Below are positions 17,615 through 26,326 of a DNA stretch of 64,000 bases, one piece after another. Each line of letters starts with the position of its first letter. Position 1 is the first letter of the stretch. The position numbers were made by a program, and so were the translations under genes. The notes beneath the pieces were generated by a model, which had not been told where the DNA came from, did no database searches, and was given only the letters and a program-made list of their open reading frames with translations. Source of the DNA: Burkholderia sp. D-99 (GTDB taxonomy: Bacteria > Pseudomonadota > Gammaproteobacteria > Burkholderiales > Burkholderiaceae); the NCBI RefSeq assembly GCF_011605345.1, contig NZ_JAAOXM010000002.1, forward strand, positions 1,302,001 to 1,366,000, read 5' to 3'.

Positions 17615-19288
17615 ATGTCTTTCCTTGGTAAGCAGCGGAAGTTGGTGGCGATGGTGGCGGGCGCGCTGGCGCTCGCAGGCGCAGGCGCGCACGCGGCGCA
17701 GCAGGACGGCAACAGTCAGGGCGAGGACCGCGGCCACGCAAGCCGTGTCGTGAAGCACGTGCTGCTGATCAGCGTCGACGGCCTGCACGAGCAGGATCTC
17801 GCGCGCTGCGTCGGCGCGAACACGTGCCCGAACATCGCGGTGCTCGCGAAGAGCGGCGTGACGTACACGAATGCCTATACGCCCGGCCTGTCGGATTCGT
17901 TTCCGGGCCTCGCCGCGCTCGTGACCGGCGGCTCGCCGAAGACGGCCGGCCTGTTCTACGACGTGTCGTACGACCGCAACCTGTACGCGCCGGGCGACAC
18001 GAGCTGCTCGGGCAAGCAGGGCTGGAACGTCGTGTTCGACGAGACGACCGGCATCGACGCCGAGAACGGCGGCGCGCTGGTCCATCTGAACGGCGGCGGC
18101 GCATTCAATCCGCAGGCGATCCCGAACGCGAAGGTCAACGGCAAGTGCGTGCCGGTCTATCCGCACAACTACGTGAAGACCAACACGGTGTTCGAGGCCG
18201 TGAAGGCCGGCATCCCGAACGCGACCACCGCGTGGGCCGACAAGCACGCATGGGGCTACGACTGGCTGAACGGGCCGTCGGGCACCGGCGTCGACGATCT
18301 CGCGCGCACCGAGATCAACTCGATCGACCCGGCCACGGGCACGAACTACACGGACGTCTATTCGCACACCGCGCGCTTCGACAACCTGCACGTGCAGGCG
18401 CTGATCAATCAGATCAACGGCCGTGACTCGACGGGCACGAAGAGCGCGCCGGTGCCGACGCTGTTCGGCGCCGACTTCCAGACGCTCAGCGTCGCGCAGA
18501 AGGCGACGGTCGCGACGGGCGGCGGCTATCTCGACGCGAATTTCACGCCGAACGGGCAGGTCGCGAACGCGATCACGTACGTCGACAACTCGATCGGCCA
18601 TATCGTCGCGGCGCTGAAGCAGGCGAACCTGTATTCGTCGACGGCCGTGATCGTCACGTCGAAGCATGGCCAGTCACCGACCGATCACACGAAGCTCGTG
18701 AAGAACGGCGACACGCTGACGAAGCTGCTCGAAGCGAACAACTATCTCGACCCGAACGGCAACTTTGGCCAGAACAACACGAAGACGGGCAACCTGAACG
18801 ACGGTTCGGGCCTGGTCGACACGGGCTTCGTGCAGACCGACGACGTCGGCCTGATCTGGCTGCGCGACCGCAACCAGCGCACGGCCGTGGTCCAGACGCT
18901 GAAGGCGAACCTGAGCTGCAACGCGCCGGGGATCTGCGCGGACGGCTCGCAGGCGTACATCCTGTACGGCGCGGCGCTCGCCGAGCGCTTCGGCGATCCG
19001 GCCAACGGCCGCACGCCGGACATCATCGTCCAGCCGAATCCGGGCGTGATCTACACGTCGAGCACGAAGAAGGACGAAGAGCACGGCGGCAACGCGCCGG
19101 ACGACAGCCATCTCGGCCTGCTCGTGTCGTATCCGGGCGTCCATCGCGCGCGCACCGTGACCGACGTCGTCGGCACGAAGCAGGTCGCGCCGACGATCCT
19201 CGGGCTGCTCGGTGCCGACCCGCGTCTGCTGCATGCGGTGGTGGCCGAGAACACCGGCGTGCTGCCGGGGCTCGGTATCGGTCGCTGA
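17615..19288 (+). CDS. Exported alkaline-phosphatase-superfamily enzyme (type I phosphodiesterase/nucleotide pyrophosphatase type)
   Basis: 557-aa protein with a signal peptide (cleavage probably after GAHA, residue 28). Metal-site motifs of the superfamily are visible: HVLLISVDGLH (first Asp ligand, residue 53), NAYTPGLSDSFPGLAALVTGG with the nucleophile region (Ser/Thr), VTSKHGQSPTDHTK and EEHGGNAPDDSHLGLLVSYPG near the C-terminus. It would hydrolyse phosphate mono- or diesters in the periplasm or outside the cell; the substrate is unknown. Similar exported enzymes in Burkholderia are annotated as alkaline phosphatase family proteins. Confidence 0.88.
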   Translation: MSFLGKQRKLVAMVAGALALAGAGAHAAQQDGNSQGEDRGHASRVVKHVLLISVDGLHEQDLARCVGANTCPNIAVLAKSGVTYTNAYTPGLSDSFPGLAALVTGGSPKTAGLFYDVSYDRNLYAPGDTSCSGKQGWNVVFDETTGIDAENGGALVHLNGGGAFNPQAIPNAKVNGKCVPVYPHNYVKTNTVFEAVKAGIPNATTAWADKHAWGYDWLNGPSGTGVDDLARTEINSIDPATGTNYTDVYSHTARFDNLHVQALINQINGRDSTGTKSAPVPTLFGADFQTLSVAQKATVATGGGYLDANFTPNGQVANAITYVDNSIGHIVAALKQANLYSSTAVIVTSKHGQSPTDHTKLVKNGDTLTKLLEANNYLDPNGNFGQNNTKTGNLNDGSGLVDTGFVQTDDVGLIWLRDRNQRTAVVQTLKANLSCNAPGICADGSQAYILYGAALAERFGDPANGRTPDIIVQPNPGVIYTSSTKKDEEHGGNAPDDSHLGLLVSYPGVHRARTVTDVVGTKQVAPTILGLLGADPRLLHAVVAENTGVLPGLGIGR

Positions 19289-19309
19289 ACCACGCGACGC
19301 CGTAGGACT

Positions 19310-19334
19310 GCCCGCCGCCGGCCGCGCGGCGGGC
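19310..19334. terminator. GC-rich hairpin between convergent genes
   Basis: 9-bp stem GCCCGCCGC / GCGGCGGGC with a 7-nt loop, 21 bp after the phosphatase stop and 32 bp before the end of the convergent gene. No T-run, so its role as a bidirectional terminator is only likely. Confidence 0.45.
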
Positions 19335-19366
19335 TGCCTGTGTGCTGCCTGAGGTGCTGTCCGCGT

Positions 19367-20503
19367 CTACTTCGCGAACAGCACCGGCATCATCTGCAGC
19401 GCGCAATCGTGCATGCGCTTGCCGATCGCCTGCACGTCCGGCTCGTCCCGCGCCATGAGCGAATCGCCCGCGCGTTTCATCGCCGCATAGCTGCCGCGCA
19501 TCGCCGCATACAACGGAATCGGCGACGTGGCGCCGGGGCTCGGCCCTTCGAAATAGCCGGTTGCGGCGAGTTCGCCCAGGTAGTAGGTGTACAGCGCACC
19601 GACGTGGTTCGCCTGCAGCCACGCCATCAGCTGGATACGCCGGTAGACCGACACGAGGTCGTCTTTCGGGCGCGAGCCGAGCGCGACGAAGATCTGCAGC
19701 CGCGCGAGCCAGTTGCCCTTGCGCGCGGCCTCGACGAGCGCCGTCCACTGCGCGGGCGTCGTCGAGCCCGGTTCGCGCAGGCTGCTCATGTAGTCGATCA
19801 CGGCCTGCTGGTCCGGTGCCGGGCCGATCTGGTCGGGCGACCTGCACACGAAGCGGGACACGTCGATGTCGGTATCGCCGAGATTGTCGAGCTCGTGCTT
19901 GATCTTGCCGTACACGTCGTCGAGCTGTTTCTGAACGTCGTCTCTCGACCATTCGGCCGGCAGCGGGCCCAGCCATACGAGTTCGTCGTCGTTGGCAGCC
20001 GCGGCCGCGCGGTAACGGGCGAGCGCGGCATCACGGCGCTTGGCGGCGGCAGCCTGTTCGTCGCGCGCGTCGTCGGCCATGCGCTGCGCGACCAGGTTGA
20101 CGGCGTCGGTCAGCTTCGCGCAGCGGGCGAAGGCGGCGTCGCGGCGCGCCCAGCACGCGTTGTCGACCGTGTAGATCCAGCGGGTGTTGACGGTCTCCAG
20201 TACGTAGTGCGTCTCGCCTGCCTGCCGTGCCACGGCGGCGCGCCCCTTGTCATCGGTCACGCCTTCGGCCAACACCTTGCCGTCGTGTGTGGTCCAGCTG
20301 TAGGGCTCGTTGCTCAGCGGTATTTCGCTGCCGCTGTCGCCGGTCAGGTTGATCGCGTAGCGCGTCGTCGGCTTCGTTTCGGCGTGCGCGACGCCGACGG
20401 CGGTGAAGGCGGCGAGCGCGACGGCCGCGCAGCGGTGCCAGGCTTTCTTCGGGTGCGTGATGGCGGGCCGCGAGTGGCCGTGGTGTGACGACGGGGTGTT
20501 CAT
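19367..20503 (-). CDS. Exported protein of unknown function
   Basis: 378-aa protein with a long basic n-region and a signal peptide (AAVALAAFTAVGVAHA, cleavage near residue 41). The first 60 mature residues look beta-rich (TTRYAINLTGDSGSEIPLSNEPYSWTT is split over a strand-turn pattern). Residues 110-180 are a highly charged helix (DDARDEQAAAAKRRDAALARYRA), and the C-terminal 150 residues are helical (WLQANHVGALYTYYLGELAATGYF). I recognise no family with confidence. It stands alone on the minus strand. Confidence 0.7.
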   Translation of the reverse strand: MNTPSSHHGHSRPAITHPKKAWHRCAAVALAAFTAVGVAHAETKPTTRYAINLTGDSGSEIPLSNEPYSWTTHDGKVLAEGVTDDKGRAAVARQAGETHYVLETVNTRWIYTVDNACWARRDAAFARCAKLTDAVNLVAQRMADDARDEQAAAAKRRDAALARYRAAAAANDDELVWLGPLPAEWSRDDVQKQLDDVYGKIKHELDNLGDTDIDVSRFVCRSPDQIGPAPDQQAVIDYMSSLREPGSTTPAQWTALVEAARKGNWLARLQIFVALGSRPKDDLVSVYRRIQLMAWLQANHVGALYTYYLGELAATGYFEGPSPGATSPIPLYAAMRGSYAAMKRAGDSLMARDEPDVQAIGKRMHDCALQMMPVLFAK

Positions 20504-20657
20504 TGCCCTCTTTCTCCGTTGTTGTTCTGGTCATGCTTCGCTTGAAGACGCGCGAGTGTAGCAGGCGGGTATCGCGACGGACGGCTTGAATTCTGTCGCC
20601 GGTACCGGCATATTCGCCACGCATCACCCGTTCAACGACGCACCGAGAGGTTTGTTC

Positions 20658-20852
20658 ATGCGCCTTCTGCTTGCCCTGCTGCTGCCGTGGTTCCAGTTTT
20701 TCACGATCGGCCGCCCGATCGCCGGGATCATCTGCCTGATTCTGCAAATCACGATCATCGGCTGGCTGCCGGCCGCGATCTGGTCGGTGTATGCGCTGAG
20801 CCAGTACAAGACCGATCGCAAGATCGAAGCGGCGCTGCGCGGGCAAAAGTAG
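20658..20852 (+). CDS. Pmp3/YqaE-family small membrane protein
   Basis: 64-aa protein with two membrane helices (LLLALLLPWFQFF and GIICLILQITIIGWLPAAIWSVYAL) and a basic tail (YKTDRKIEAALRG). The proline-glycine-bearing second helix and the tail match the Pmp3/YqaE (UPF0057) family, which affects membrane potential and stress tolerance in yeast and bacteria. Start 20658 is chosen because GAGAGG lies 8 nt upstream; the earlier in-frame ATG at 20586 would add a non-hydrophobic leader. Confidence 0.82.
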   Translation: MRLLLALLLPWFQFFTIGRPIAGIICLILQITIIGWLPAAIWSVYALSQYKTDRKIEAALRGQK

Positions 20853-21019
20853 GTTCCCCGGGGCGACGAACCGCAGATCCGGCACACCGGGATTGAAGCC
20901 CGGTGTGGTGAGCCTGAACAGGTAGCAGGACGTGACTGCGCATCTGTCCGGTCGACGGCAGCGCATCCGCATCCCAGTCAGGCTGCGTCGCTGGTTGCCG
21001 CTTCCCTGCGCCTTGCCGG

Positions 21020-21925
21020 CTATCCCGGCGGCACCCCCTCCAGCGCCTCCGCCCGCGCGAACAGCCAGTCGACGAACGTGCGCAGCGACGCATCGTCGTC
21101 GTCGCGATACAGGCAATGAAACGGCGGCCCTTCCAGGTGGACTTCCGGAAACAGCGCGACGAGCCGCCCGTGCTCGAGGTCGTCGCGCACGACCGCACGC
21201 GGCGCGAGGCACACGCCGAGCCCGCTCGCGGCAGCCTTGGTCATCAGGAAGAACTCACGATAGAACGGCCCGCGCAGCGTCTCGGTGACGACCGAGCCGG
21301 CCTGGTGGAACCAGTATTGCCACGCCTGCGGCAAGCCCGCGTAATGCAGTAGCGGCGCGTTGCGCAAGTCGGCCGGCGTACGCGCCTGTTCGAGCACCGG
21401 GTGGCCGGGCGCGCACACCGGCACCGCGACGGTCGCGAGCAGCGGCCGCGACACGAACCCCTTGCGGCGCAGCTCCGGCGTATAACGGCGGACCACGATG
21501 TCGCAGGTTTCGTCGATCTGGTCGCGCTCGTTGTCGGGCGTCGTGACGAGTTGCACGTCGATGTCCGGATGCTCGGCCTGGAACGCGGCCAGTTGCGTGA
21601 GCAACCATCCGTGCGCGAACGATACCGACGCGTTGATCCGCACCGGATGGCCGTCGACCGGTTCGAACATCTGCCCGGTCGCCTGCGCGAGCCGGCCGAG
21701 GCAACTCGCGACGTCGACGAGGTAATGCCGCGCGCGCGGCGTGAGCCGCAACGAGCGTCCGTCGCGTTCGAACAGCTTCTGCCCGAAGAACGATTCGAGC
21801 ACGCGGATCTGCTGCGCGACCGCGCTCTGGGTCACGTTCAGCTCGTCGGCGGCGAGGGTGAGGCTCTGCAGGCGGCCGGCAGCTTCGAAGCTGCGCAGCG
21901 CGTTCAGGGGCGGCAATCGGCGCAT
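21020..21925 (-). CDS. LysR-family transcriptional regulator (GcvA-like)
   Basis: 301-aa LTTR. The N-terminal winged helix reads LPPLNALRSFEAAGRLQSLTLAADELNVTQSAVAQQIRVLE (residues 4-44, broken here by description), a GcvA-type start. The co-inducer domain follows (RINASVSFAHGWLLTQLAAFQAEHPDI and the C-terminal FVDWLFARAEA). Start 21925 gives the usual N-terminus; an ATG 37 codons earlier would run into the promoter of the divergent lipoprotein gene. The two genes share a 100-bp intergenic region, so regulation of that lipoprotein is possible. Confidence 0.92.
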   Translation of the reverse strand: MRRLPPLNALRSFEAAGRLQSLTLAADELNVTQSAVAQQIRVLESFFGQKLFERDGRSLRLTPRARHYLVDVASCLGRLAQATGQMFEPVDGHPVRINASVSFAHGWLLTQLAAFQAEHPDIDVQLVTTPDNERDQIDETCDIVVRRYTPELRRKGFVSRPLLATVAVPVCAPGHPVLEQARTPADLRNAPLLHYAGLPQAWQYWFHQAGSVVTETLRGPFYREFFLMTKAAASGLGVCLAPRAVVRDDLEHGRLVALFPEVHLEGPPFHCLYRDDDDASLRTFVDWLFARAEALEGVPPG

Positions 21926-22025
21926 CGTGAGATCGCGAAGAAAAGCTACACAGTGGGTCAAAAAATGTCGTTTGTGGCGGCCGGGGCGCCTCCCTATCAT
22001 GGCGCCGACAGGAGAAAACGCCCCG

Positions 22026-22721
22026 ATGACGATCATATCGCCACCCGACGCCCGGGCAACCGGAATTCGCCACCGTATTCGCCTCCGCCGCGCGGCGCGG
22101 CGTGCGACGCGCTACCCGGCTGCGGTGCCGTCCGTGCGCGGCCGTGGCGCGCTGGCGCTCGCCTGTGCCGGACTGTTCGCGGCGCTGGCCGGATGTGCGA
22201 CGAAACCCGAGAACGAGCGGCAGATCGGCAACGGTGGATCGCTGGTGCGCTACAGCTCGAGCCAGACCGAAGTCGACCTGACCGATACCGAGCAGCAGAC
22301 GCTGCGCATGCTCAGCGACCGCCGCTATGCGGATGCGACGCAGGCGCGCATGCTCGACGCGGTGGCCGGCGCGTTGCGCGCGCAGGGTTACGCGCCGGTG
22401 ACGGTCGATCGCGATTCGGGGCTGGTGGAGGCGGGGCGCAGCGACGCGCTGATCCCGAAGTGGCGTCAGCTGTTGCGCGGCGCGCTGAAGGCGCGCATCG
22501 GGATGCTGCCGACGAAGCCCGATCATGAACGCGTGGCCGCGATCGTGACGGTTCGGGCGGGACAGGACGCGCACGTCGCGATCGTGCGTGCACGATTCGA
22601 TCGCACGGTGTGGGACAGCGCCGGCGATTCGCGTACCAAGACCGTCATGGAGCCCGAGTACTACCAGGCGTTCTTCACGGAAGTGGACAAGGCGATGTGC
22701 ACGACGAAGTGCGAACGGTGA
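22026..22721 (+). CDS. Lipoprotein of unknown function
   Basis: 231 aa from the ATG at 22026. A lipobox LFAALAGC puts the acylated Cys at residue 57, so the signal peptide has an unusually long basic n-region. A GTG at 22125 (residue 34) would give a normal one and may be the true start. The mature part has paired beta/alpha elements (SLVRYSSSQTEVDLTDTE, a helix DATQARMLDAVAGALRAQGY) and ends with two cysteines (AMCTTKCER). No family recognised. Divergent from the LysR gene. Confidence 0.72.
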   Translation: MTIISPPDARATGIRHRIRLRRAARRATRYPAAVPSVRGRGALALACAGLFAALAGCATKPENERQIGNGGSLVRYSSSQTEVDLTDTEQQTLRMLSDRRYADATQARMLDAVAGALRAQGYAPVTVDRDSGLVEAGRSDALIPKWRQLLRGALKARIGMLPTKPDHERVAAIVTVRAGQDAHVAIVRARFDRTVWDSAGDSRTKTVMEPEYYQAFFTEVDKAMCTTKCER

Positions 22722-22873
22722 GCGGGAGGGTGCGCGCCGGCTTGTGACACTGCGCGTGACTGCCGGGGAGGGCGATCGCCACGGCAGCGCGCCGGCAGCG
22801 AAGGCGGGTGCGCCGGAGGCGGGATGCGCGGAATGGATCCGGCATGCGCTCCGGCGTGCAACGCAGTGGGTGC

Positions 22874-23053
22874 CTACTTCACCGCAAACAGCGTCAGGTT
22901 CATGAAGATCTTGAACGCGTAGCCGAGCGTGACGGCGCCGATCACGCCGCCCGCCCACAGGACGACGAACCACATCCAGCCGCGCATGCGCGGCTTCGGC
23001 GCATCGGGCTGGCGATCGGTGGAATCAGTGGTGGTAGTAATGCTGGTCTTCAT
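22874..23053 (-). CDS. DUF2474 small subunit of the bd-type oxidase
   Basis: 59-aa membrane protein with one helix (WFVVLWAGGVIGAVTLGYAFKI split at residue ~40) after a polar N-terminus (MKTSITTTTDSTDRQPDAPK). DUF2474 proteins are encoded directly after cytochrome bd/CIO subunit II genes and are the counterpart of CydX/CydS-type accessory subunits. The gene overlaps the end of cioB by 29 bp in another frame, which implies translational coupling. The window's other small frames at this place are shadows. Confidence 0.85.
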   Translation of the reverse strand: MKTSITTTTDSTDRQPDAPKPRMRGWMWFVVLWAGGVIGAVTLGYAFKIFMNLTLFAVK

Positions 23054-24032
23054 GGCGCACCTTGCCTCGGAATACCCAGTAACCCATCGTCGTGTAGGCG
23101 ATGATGATCGGGAGGATAACCGCTGCGCCGACCAACGTGAAGGTCTGGCTCGAACGCGGTGCCGCCGCTTCCCAGATCGTCATCGTCTGAGGAATCGCAT
23201 ACGGGAACAGCGTGACGAGCAGGCCGACATAGCCGAGCAGCACGAGCGCCAGCGCGAGCACGAACGGCGTCATGTCATGCCGGGCGCGCACCGCGCGCCG
23301 CATCCATACCGCGCACCCGGCGACCAGGAACGGCACCGGCAGCAGGCGCCAGAACAGCCCCGAATCGAACCAGCGCTGCGCGATGGCCGGATCCTGCAGC
23401 GGCGTCCACAGGCTGACGACCGCGATGAAGCCGAGCAGCACGACCGTCAGCGGCCACACGACGCGATGGAGGCGCCGCTGGAGGTCGCCTTCTGTCTTCG
23501 CGACGAGCCAGCAGCAGCCGAGCAGCGCATAGGTCACGAGCAGGCCGAGGCCGGTCAGCAGGCTGAACGGCGTGAGCCAGTCGAAGGCATCGCCCGCGAA
23601 TACGCCGTCCTTCACGTTGATGCCCTGCAGGAACGCGCCGAGCGCGATCCCCTGGAACAGCGTCGCACCGGCCGAGCCGCCGATGAACGCGAGATCCCAC
23701 AGCTGCTTCGTGCGCCGTGCCTTCGCGCGGATCTCGAACGACACGCCGCGGAAGATCAGGCACACCAGCATGAAGATCAGCGGCAGGTACAGCGCCGACA
23801 GTACGGTCGAATAGACGATCGGGAACACCGCGAACAGCCCGGCGCCGCCGAGCACGAGCCAGGTCTCGTTGCCGTCCCACACGGGTGCGACCGTGTTCAT
23901 CATCAGGTCGCGTTCCTTCTCGTCCGGGAAGAACGGGAAGACGATGCCGATGCCGAGGTCGAAGCCGTCGAGCACGACGTACATGAAGAGCCCCAATGCG
24001 ATGATCGCGGCCCAGATTACGGTGACGTCCAT
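23025..24032 (-). CDS. cioB: Cytochrome bd / cyanide-insensitive ubiquinol oxidase subunit II
   Basis: 335-aa multi-span membrane protein with the CydB/CioB N-terminus (VTVIWAAIIALGLFMYVVLDGFDLG), the conserved NTVAPVWDGNETWLVLGG and FRGVSFEIRAKA segments, and a C-terminal TMTIWEAAAPRSSQTFTLVG segment. With subunit I it forms the quinol oxidase that reduces oxygen to water without proton pumping. It starts 29 bp after cioA and overlaps the DUF2474 gene. Confidence 0.95.
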   Translation of the reverse strand: MDVTVIWAAIIALGLFMYVVLDGFDLGIGIVFPFFPDEKERDLMMNTVAPVWDGNETWLVLGGAGLFAVFPIVYSTVLSALYLPLIFMLVCLIFRGVSFEIRAKARRTKQLWDLAFIGGSAGATLFQGIALGAFLQGINVKDGVFAGDAFDWLTPFSLLTGLGLLVTYALLGCCWLVAKTEGDLQRRLHRVVWPLTVVLLGFIAVVSLWTPLQDPAIAQRWFDSGLFWRLLPVPFLVAGCAVWMRRAVRARHDMTPFVLALALVLLGYVGLLVTLFPYAIPQTMTIWEAAAPRSSQTFTLVGAAVILPIIIAYTTMGYWVFRGKVRHEDQHYYHH

Positions 24033-24061
24033 AGGGTTTCTCGTGTGCGGATAGGGTGGGC

Positions 24062-25474
24062 TCAGACGGTCTCGAGCGGTTCGTCGACGGCCGACATCGG
24101 GCGGCGCGCGGTGTGGTCGGGGCGCGTGTCGGGCGTGTCGTCGTGCTTCACGTCGGGCAGCGCGGGGCCGGCCTTCATCAGCTTCAGCATGTAGTACACG
24201 CCGGTGCCGAACACGAGGAAGTACACGATCACGAACGTCATCATCGACAAGCTGACCTGCTGCACCGACAGCGGCGACACGGCATGCGCGGTACGCATCA
24301 CGCCGTACACGACCCACGGCTGGCGGCCCGCTTCGGTCGTCACCCAGCCCGCGAGCAGCGACACGAAGCCGGTCGGGCCCATCACGATCGCGAAGCGCTG
24401 GAACCACTTCGATTCATACAGGCGGCCGCGGCGGCGCAGGAACCATGCGAGTGCCGCGAGGCCGATCATCGCGAAGCCGAGGCCGACCATGATCCGGAAG
24501 CTCCAGAACACGACCGTCGAGTTCGGGCGGTCTTCCGGCGGGAAGTCCTTCAGCCCGCGGATCTCGCCGTCCCAGCTGTGCGTGAGGATCAGGCTGCCGA
24601 GGTGCGGCACCTTCACCGCGTAGCGGGTCGTTTCCGCCTTCATGTCCGGAATGCCGAACAGGTTCAGCGGCGTGCCGCCCTTCTCGGTTTCCCACAGCCC
24701 TTCGATCGCGGCGATCTTCGCGGGCTGGTGCTTCAGCGTGTTGATGCCGTGCTGGTCGCCGATCACGGCCTGCAGCGGCGCGAGCACGAGCAGCAGCCAC
24801 AGCGCCATCGAGAACATCTTCTTCACGCCCTTGTCGCGGCGGCCCTTCAGCAGGTGCCAGGCGCCTGTCGCGGCCACCACCAGCGCGGCGACGATGAATG
24901 CGGCGATCGCCATGTGGAACAGGCGGTACGGGAACGACGGGTTGAAGATGATCGCGAACCAGTCGGTCGGCACGACGCGGCCGTCGACGATCTCGAAGCC
25001 CTGCGGCGTCTGCATCCAGCTGTTCGACGCGAGGATCCAGAACGTCGAGATCAGCGTGCCGATCGCGACCATCAGCGTCGCGCCGAAGTGCGCGCGCGGG
25101 CTCACGCGGTTCCAGCCGAACAGCATGATGCCGAGGAAGCCGGCCTCGAGGAAGAACGCGGTCATGACCTCGTACATCAGCAGCGGGCCGGTGACGGCGC
25201 CGGCGAAGCTCGAGAAGCCCGACCAGTTCGTGCCGAACTGGTAGCTCATCACGACGCCGGAGACGACGCCCATCCCGAACGCGACCGCGAAGATCTTCGA
25301 CCAGAACAGGCAGAGGGTTTTGTAGTACTGCTTGCCGGTTTTCAGCCAGCGATATTCGAGGACGGCGATGAAGCTGGCGAGGCCGATGCTCAGCGCCGGA
25401 AAGACGATGTGAAAGGAGACGGTGAACGCGAATTGCAGGCGGGCCAGATCGAGGGCCGAAAGAGCGGTGTCCAT
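24062..25474 (-). CDS. cioA: Cytochrome bd / cyanide-insensitive ubiquinol oxidase subunit I
   Basis: 470-aa haem-binding subunit. The N-terminal helix carries the axial His of the family (SFHIVFPALSIG, His22). YQFGTNW, the periplasmic GRQPWVVYG loop and the quinol-loop segment GLKDFPPEDRP are present. The Q-loop is the short form, as in Pseudomonas CioA, rather than the long E. coli CydA form, so the cyanide-insensitive type is preferred. Start 25474 gives MDTALSALDLARLQFAF, standard for the family. A perfect FNR/ANR box lies 161 bp upstream. Confidence 0.95.
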   Translation of the reverse strand: MDTALSALDLARLQFAFTVSFHIVFPALSIGLASFIAVLEYRWLKTGKQYYKTLCLFWSKIFAVAFGMGVVSGVVMSYQFGTNWSGFSSFAGAVTGPLLMYEVMTAFFLEAGFLGIMLFGWNRVSPRAHFGATLMVAIGTLISTFWILASNSWMQTPQGFEIVDGRVVPTDWFAIIFNPSFPYRLFHMAIAAFIVAALVVAATGAWHLLKGRRDKGVKKMFSMALWLLLVLAPLQAVIGDQHGINTLKHQPAKIAAIEGLWETEKGGTPLNLFGIPDMKAETTRYAVKVPHLGSLILTHSWDGEIRGLKDFPPEDRPNSTVVFWSFRIMVGLGFAMIGLAALAWFLRRRGRLYESKWFQRFAIVMGPTGFVSLLAGWVTTEAGRQPWVVYGVMRTAHAVSPLSVQQVSLSMMTFVIVYFLVFGTGVYYMLKLMKAGPALPDVKHDDTPDTRPDHTARRPMSAVDEPLETV

Positions 25475-25634
25475 ACCAGTTGACCGAGGCTGACGATACC
25501 CGCCGACGGGTGCCGGCGGACCCCGGCGGACGGGCGTCGGGGTTGGCTGGAGTATGGGCCGCGATGTTGCACCGCGAAATGCGCCAACTCGTCGCAGATG
25601 TCCAGCCCGCCGCGCGCGATTCCGGGGTAAATCG

Positions 25635-25648
25635 TTGATTCGTATCAA
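25635..25648. promoter_or_regulatory. FNR/ANR-type box upstream of cioA
   Basis: TTGATTCGTATCAA is an exact match to the FNR/ANR consensus TTGAT-N4-ATCAA. It lies 161 bp upstream of the cioA start, within a 512-bp gap between divergent genes. In Pseudomonas ANR controls cioAB in response to oxygen; the same logic is likely here. The site could also act on the exported-protein gene at 25987. Confidence 0.8.
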
Positions 25649-25688
25649 GAAGACTGTTTGCCGCGCGCGCAGCCGTGGCGTGGCGGTC

Positions 25689-25704
25689 TGACGCACGTGC
25701 GTCA
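25689..25704. promoter_or_regulatory. 16-bp perfect palindrome upstream of cioA
   Basis: TGACGCACGTGCGTCA, a perfect palindrome 41 bp farther from cioA than the FNR box. It looks like a dimer-binding operator. I cannot name the binding protein. The rest of the 25475-25986 gap contains GC-rich sequence with repeated GCGCGACA-like words but no coding frame. Confidence 0.55.
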
Positions 25705-25986
25705 ATATGGCGCGTCGCGTCATCGGAACGGTTCGATGCGGACGCAAATGCTGCGTGAGACCGCGCGACATCGCGCGACACGTTGCCCGCGCGCGGCCGA
25801 ACCGTTGCGGTGCGTTATCGCGTAATGCGCGCAGTCGTGCCGGCGGGCCGCTGCCGATGGGGTCTGTCACATTGGTAACGCCGCGCAACATTGGCGCGCT
25901 CGCCCGTAATGGATGACGGATCGCACGCGGCGTAGCGTTCGGTGTGTCGGGTTCGCATCGACGAACCACCAGCCGGAGAACGTGAC

Positions 25987-26313
25987 GTGAATGGATTGAA
26001 GCTCGCACTGGGCGCGGTGGCCGCAGTGGCGATCGCGACGGGCGGCGTGGCGCATGCCGCCCGGGTCGGGGTCTATATCGGCCCCGGCTACCCGTATTAC
26101 TACCCCGTCGTCCCTGCGCCCTACTACTATCCGCCGCCCGTCGTCGCGGTGCCCGTCGACCCGGGGCCGCCGCCCGAGTACGTCGAGCAGGGACAGCCGC
26201 AGGACGACGGCGACGCGAACGTCTGGTACTACTGCGACGCGTCGAAGCATTACTACCCGCATGTGAAGACCTGCAAGTCGGGCTGGCGATCGGTGCCGGC
26301 ACGGCCGCAGTGA
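25987..26313 (+). CDS. Small exported Tyr/Pro-rich protein
   Basis: 108 aa from a GTG start at 25987, which has GGAGAA 6-7 nt upstream and begins the signal peptide at once (NGLKLALGAVAAVAIATGGVAHA, cleavage near residue 24). An ATG at 25942 would add an implausible polar leader. The mature part is Tyr/Pro-rich (YIGPGYPYYYPVVPAPYYYPPP), followed by a conserved-looking cysteine pair in VWYYCDASKHYYPHVKTC with GWRSVP. This motif is frequent in uncharacterised Burkholderia exported proteins. It lies 13 bp before the next gene, probably one transcript. Confidence 0.75.
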   Translation: MNGLKLALGAVAAVAIATGGVAHAARVGVYIGPGYPYYYPVVPAPYYYPPPVVAVPVDPGPPPEYVEQGQPQDDGDANVWYYCDASKHYYPHVKTCKSGWRSVPARPQ

Positions 26314-26326
26314 CGGAGGCGCGACG

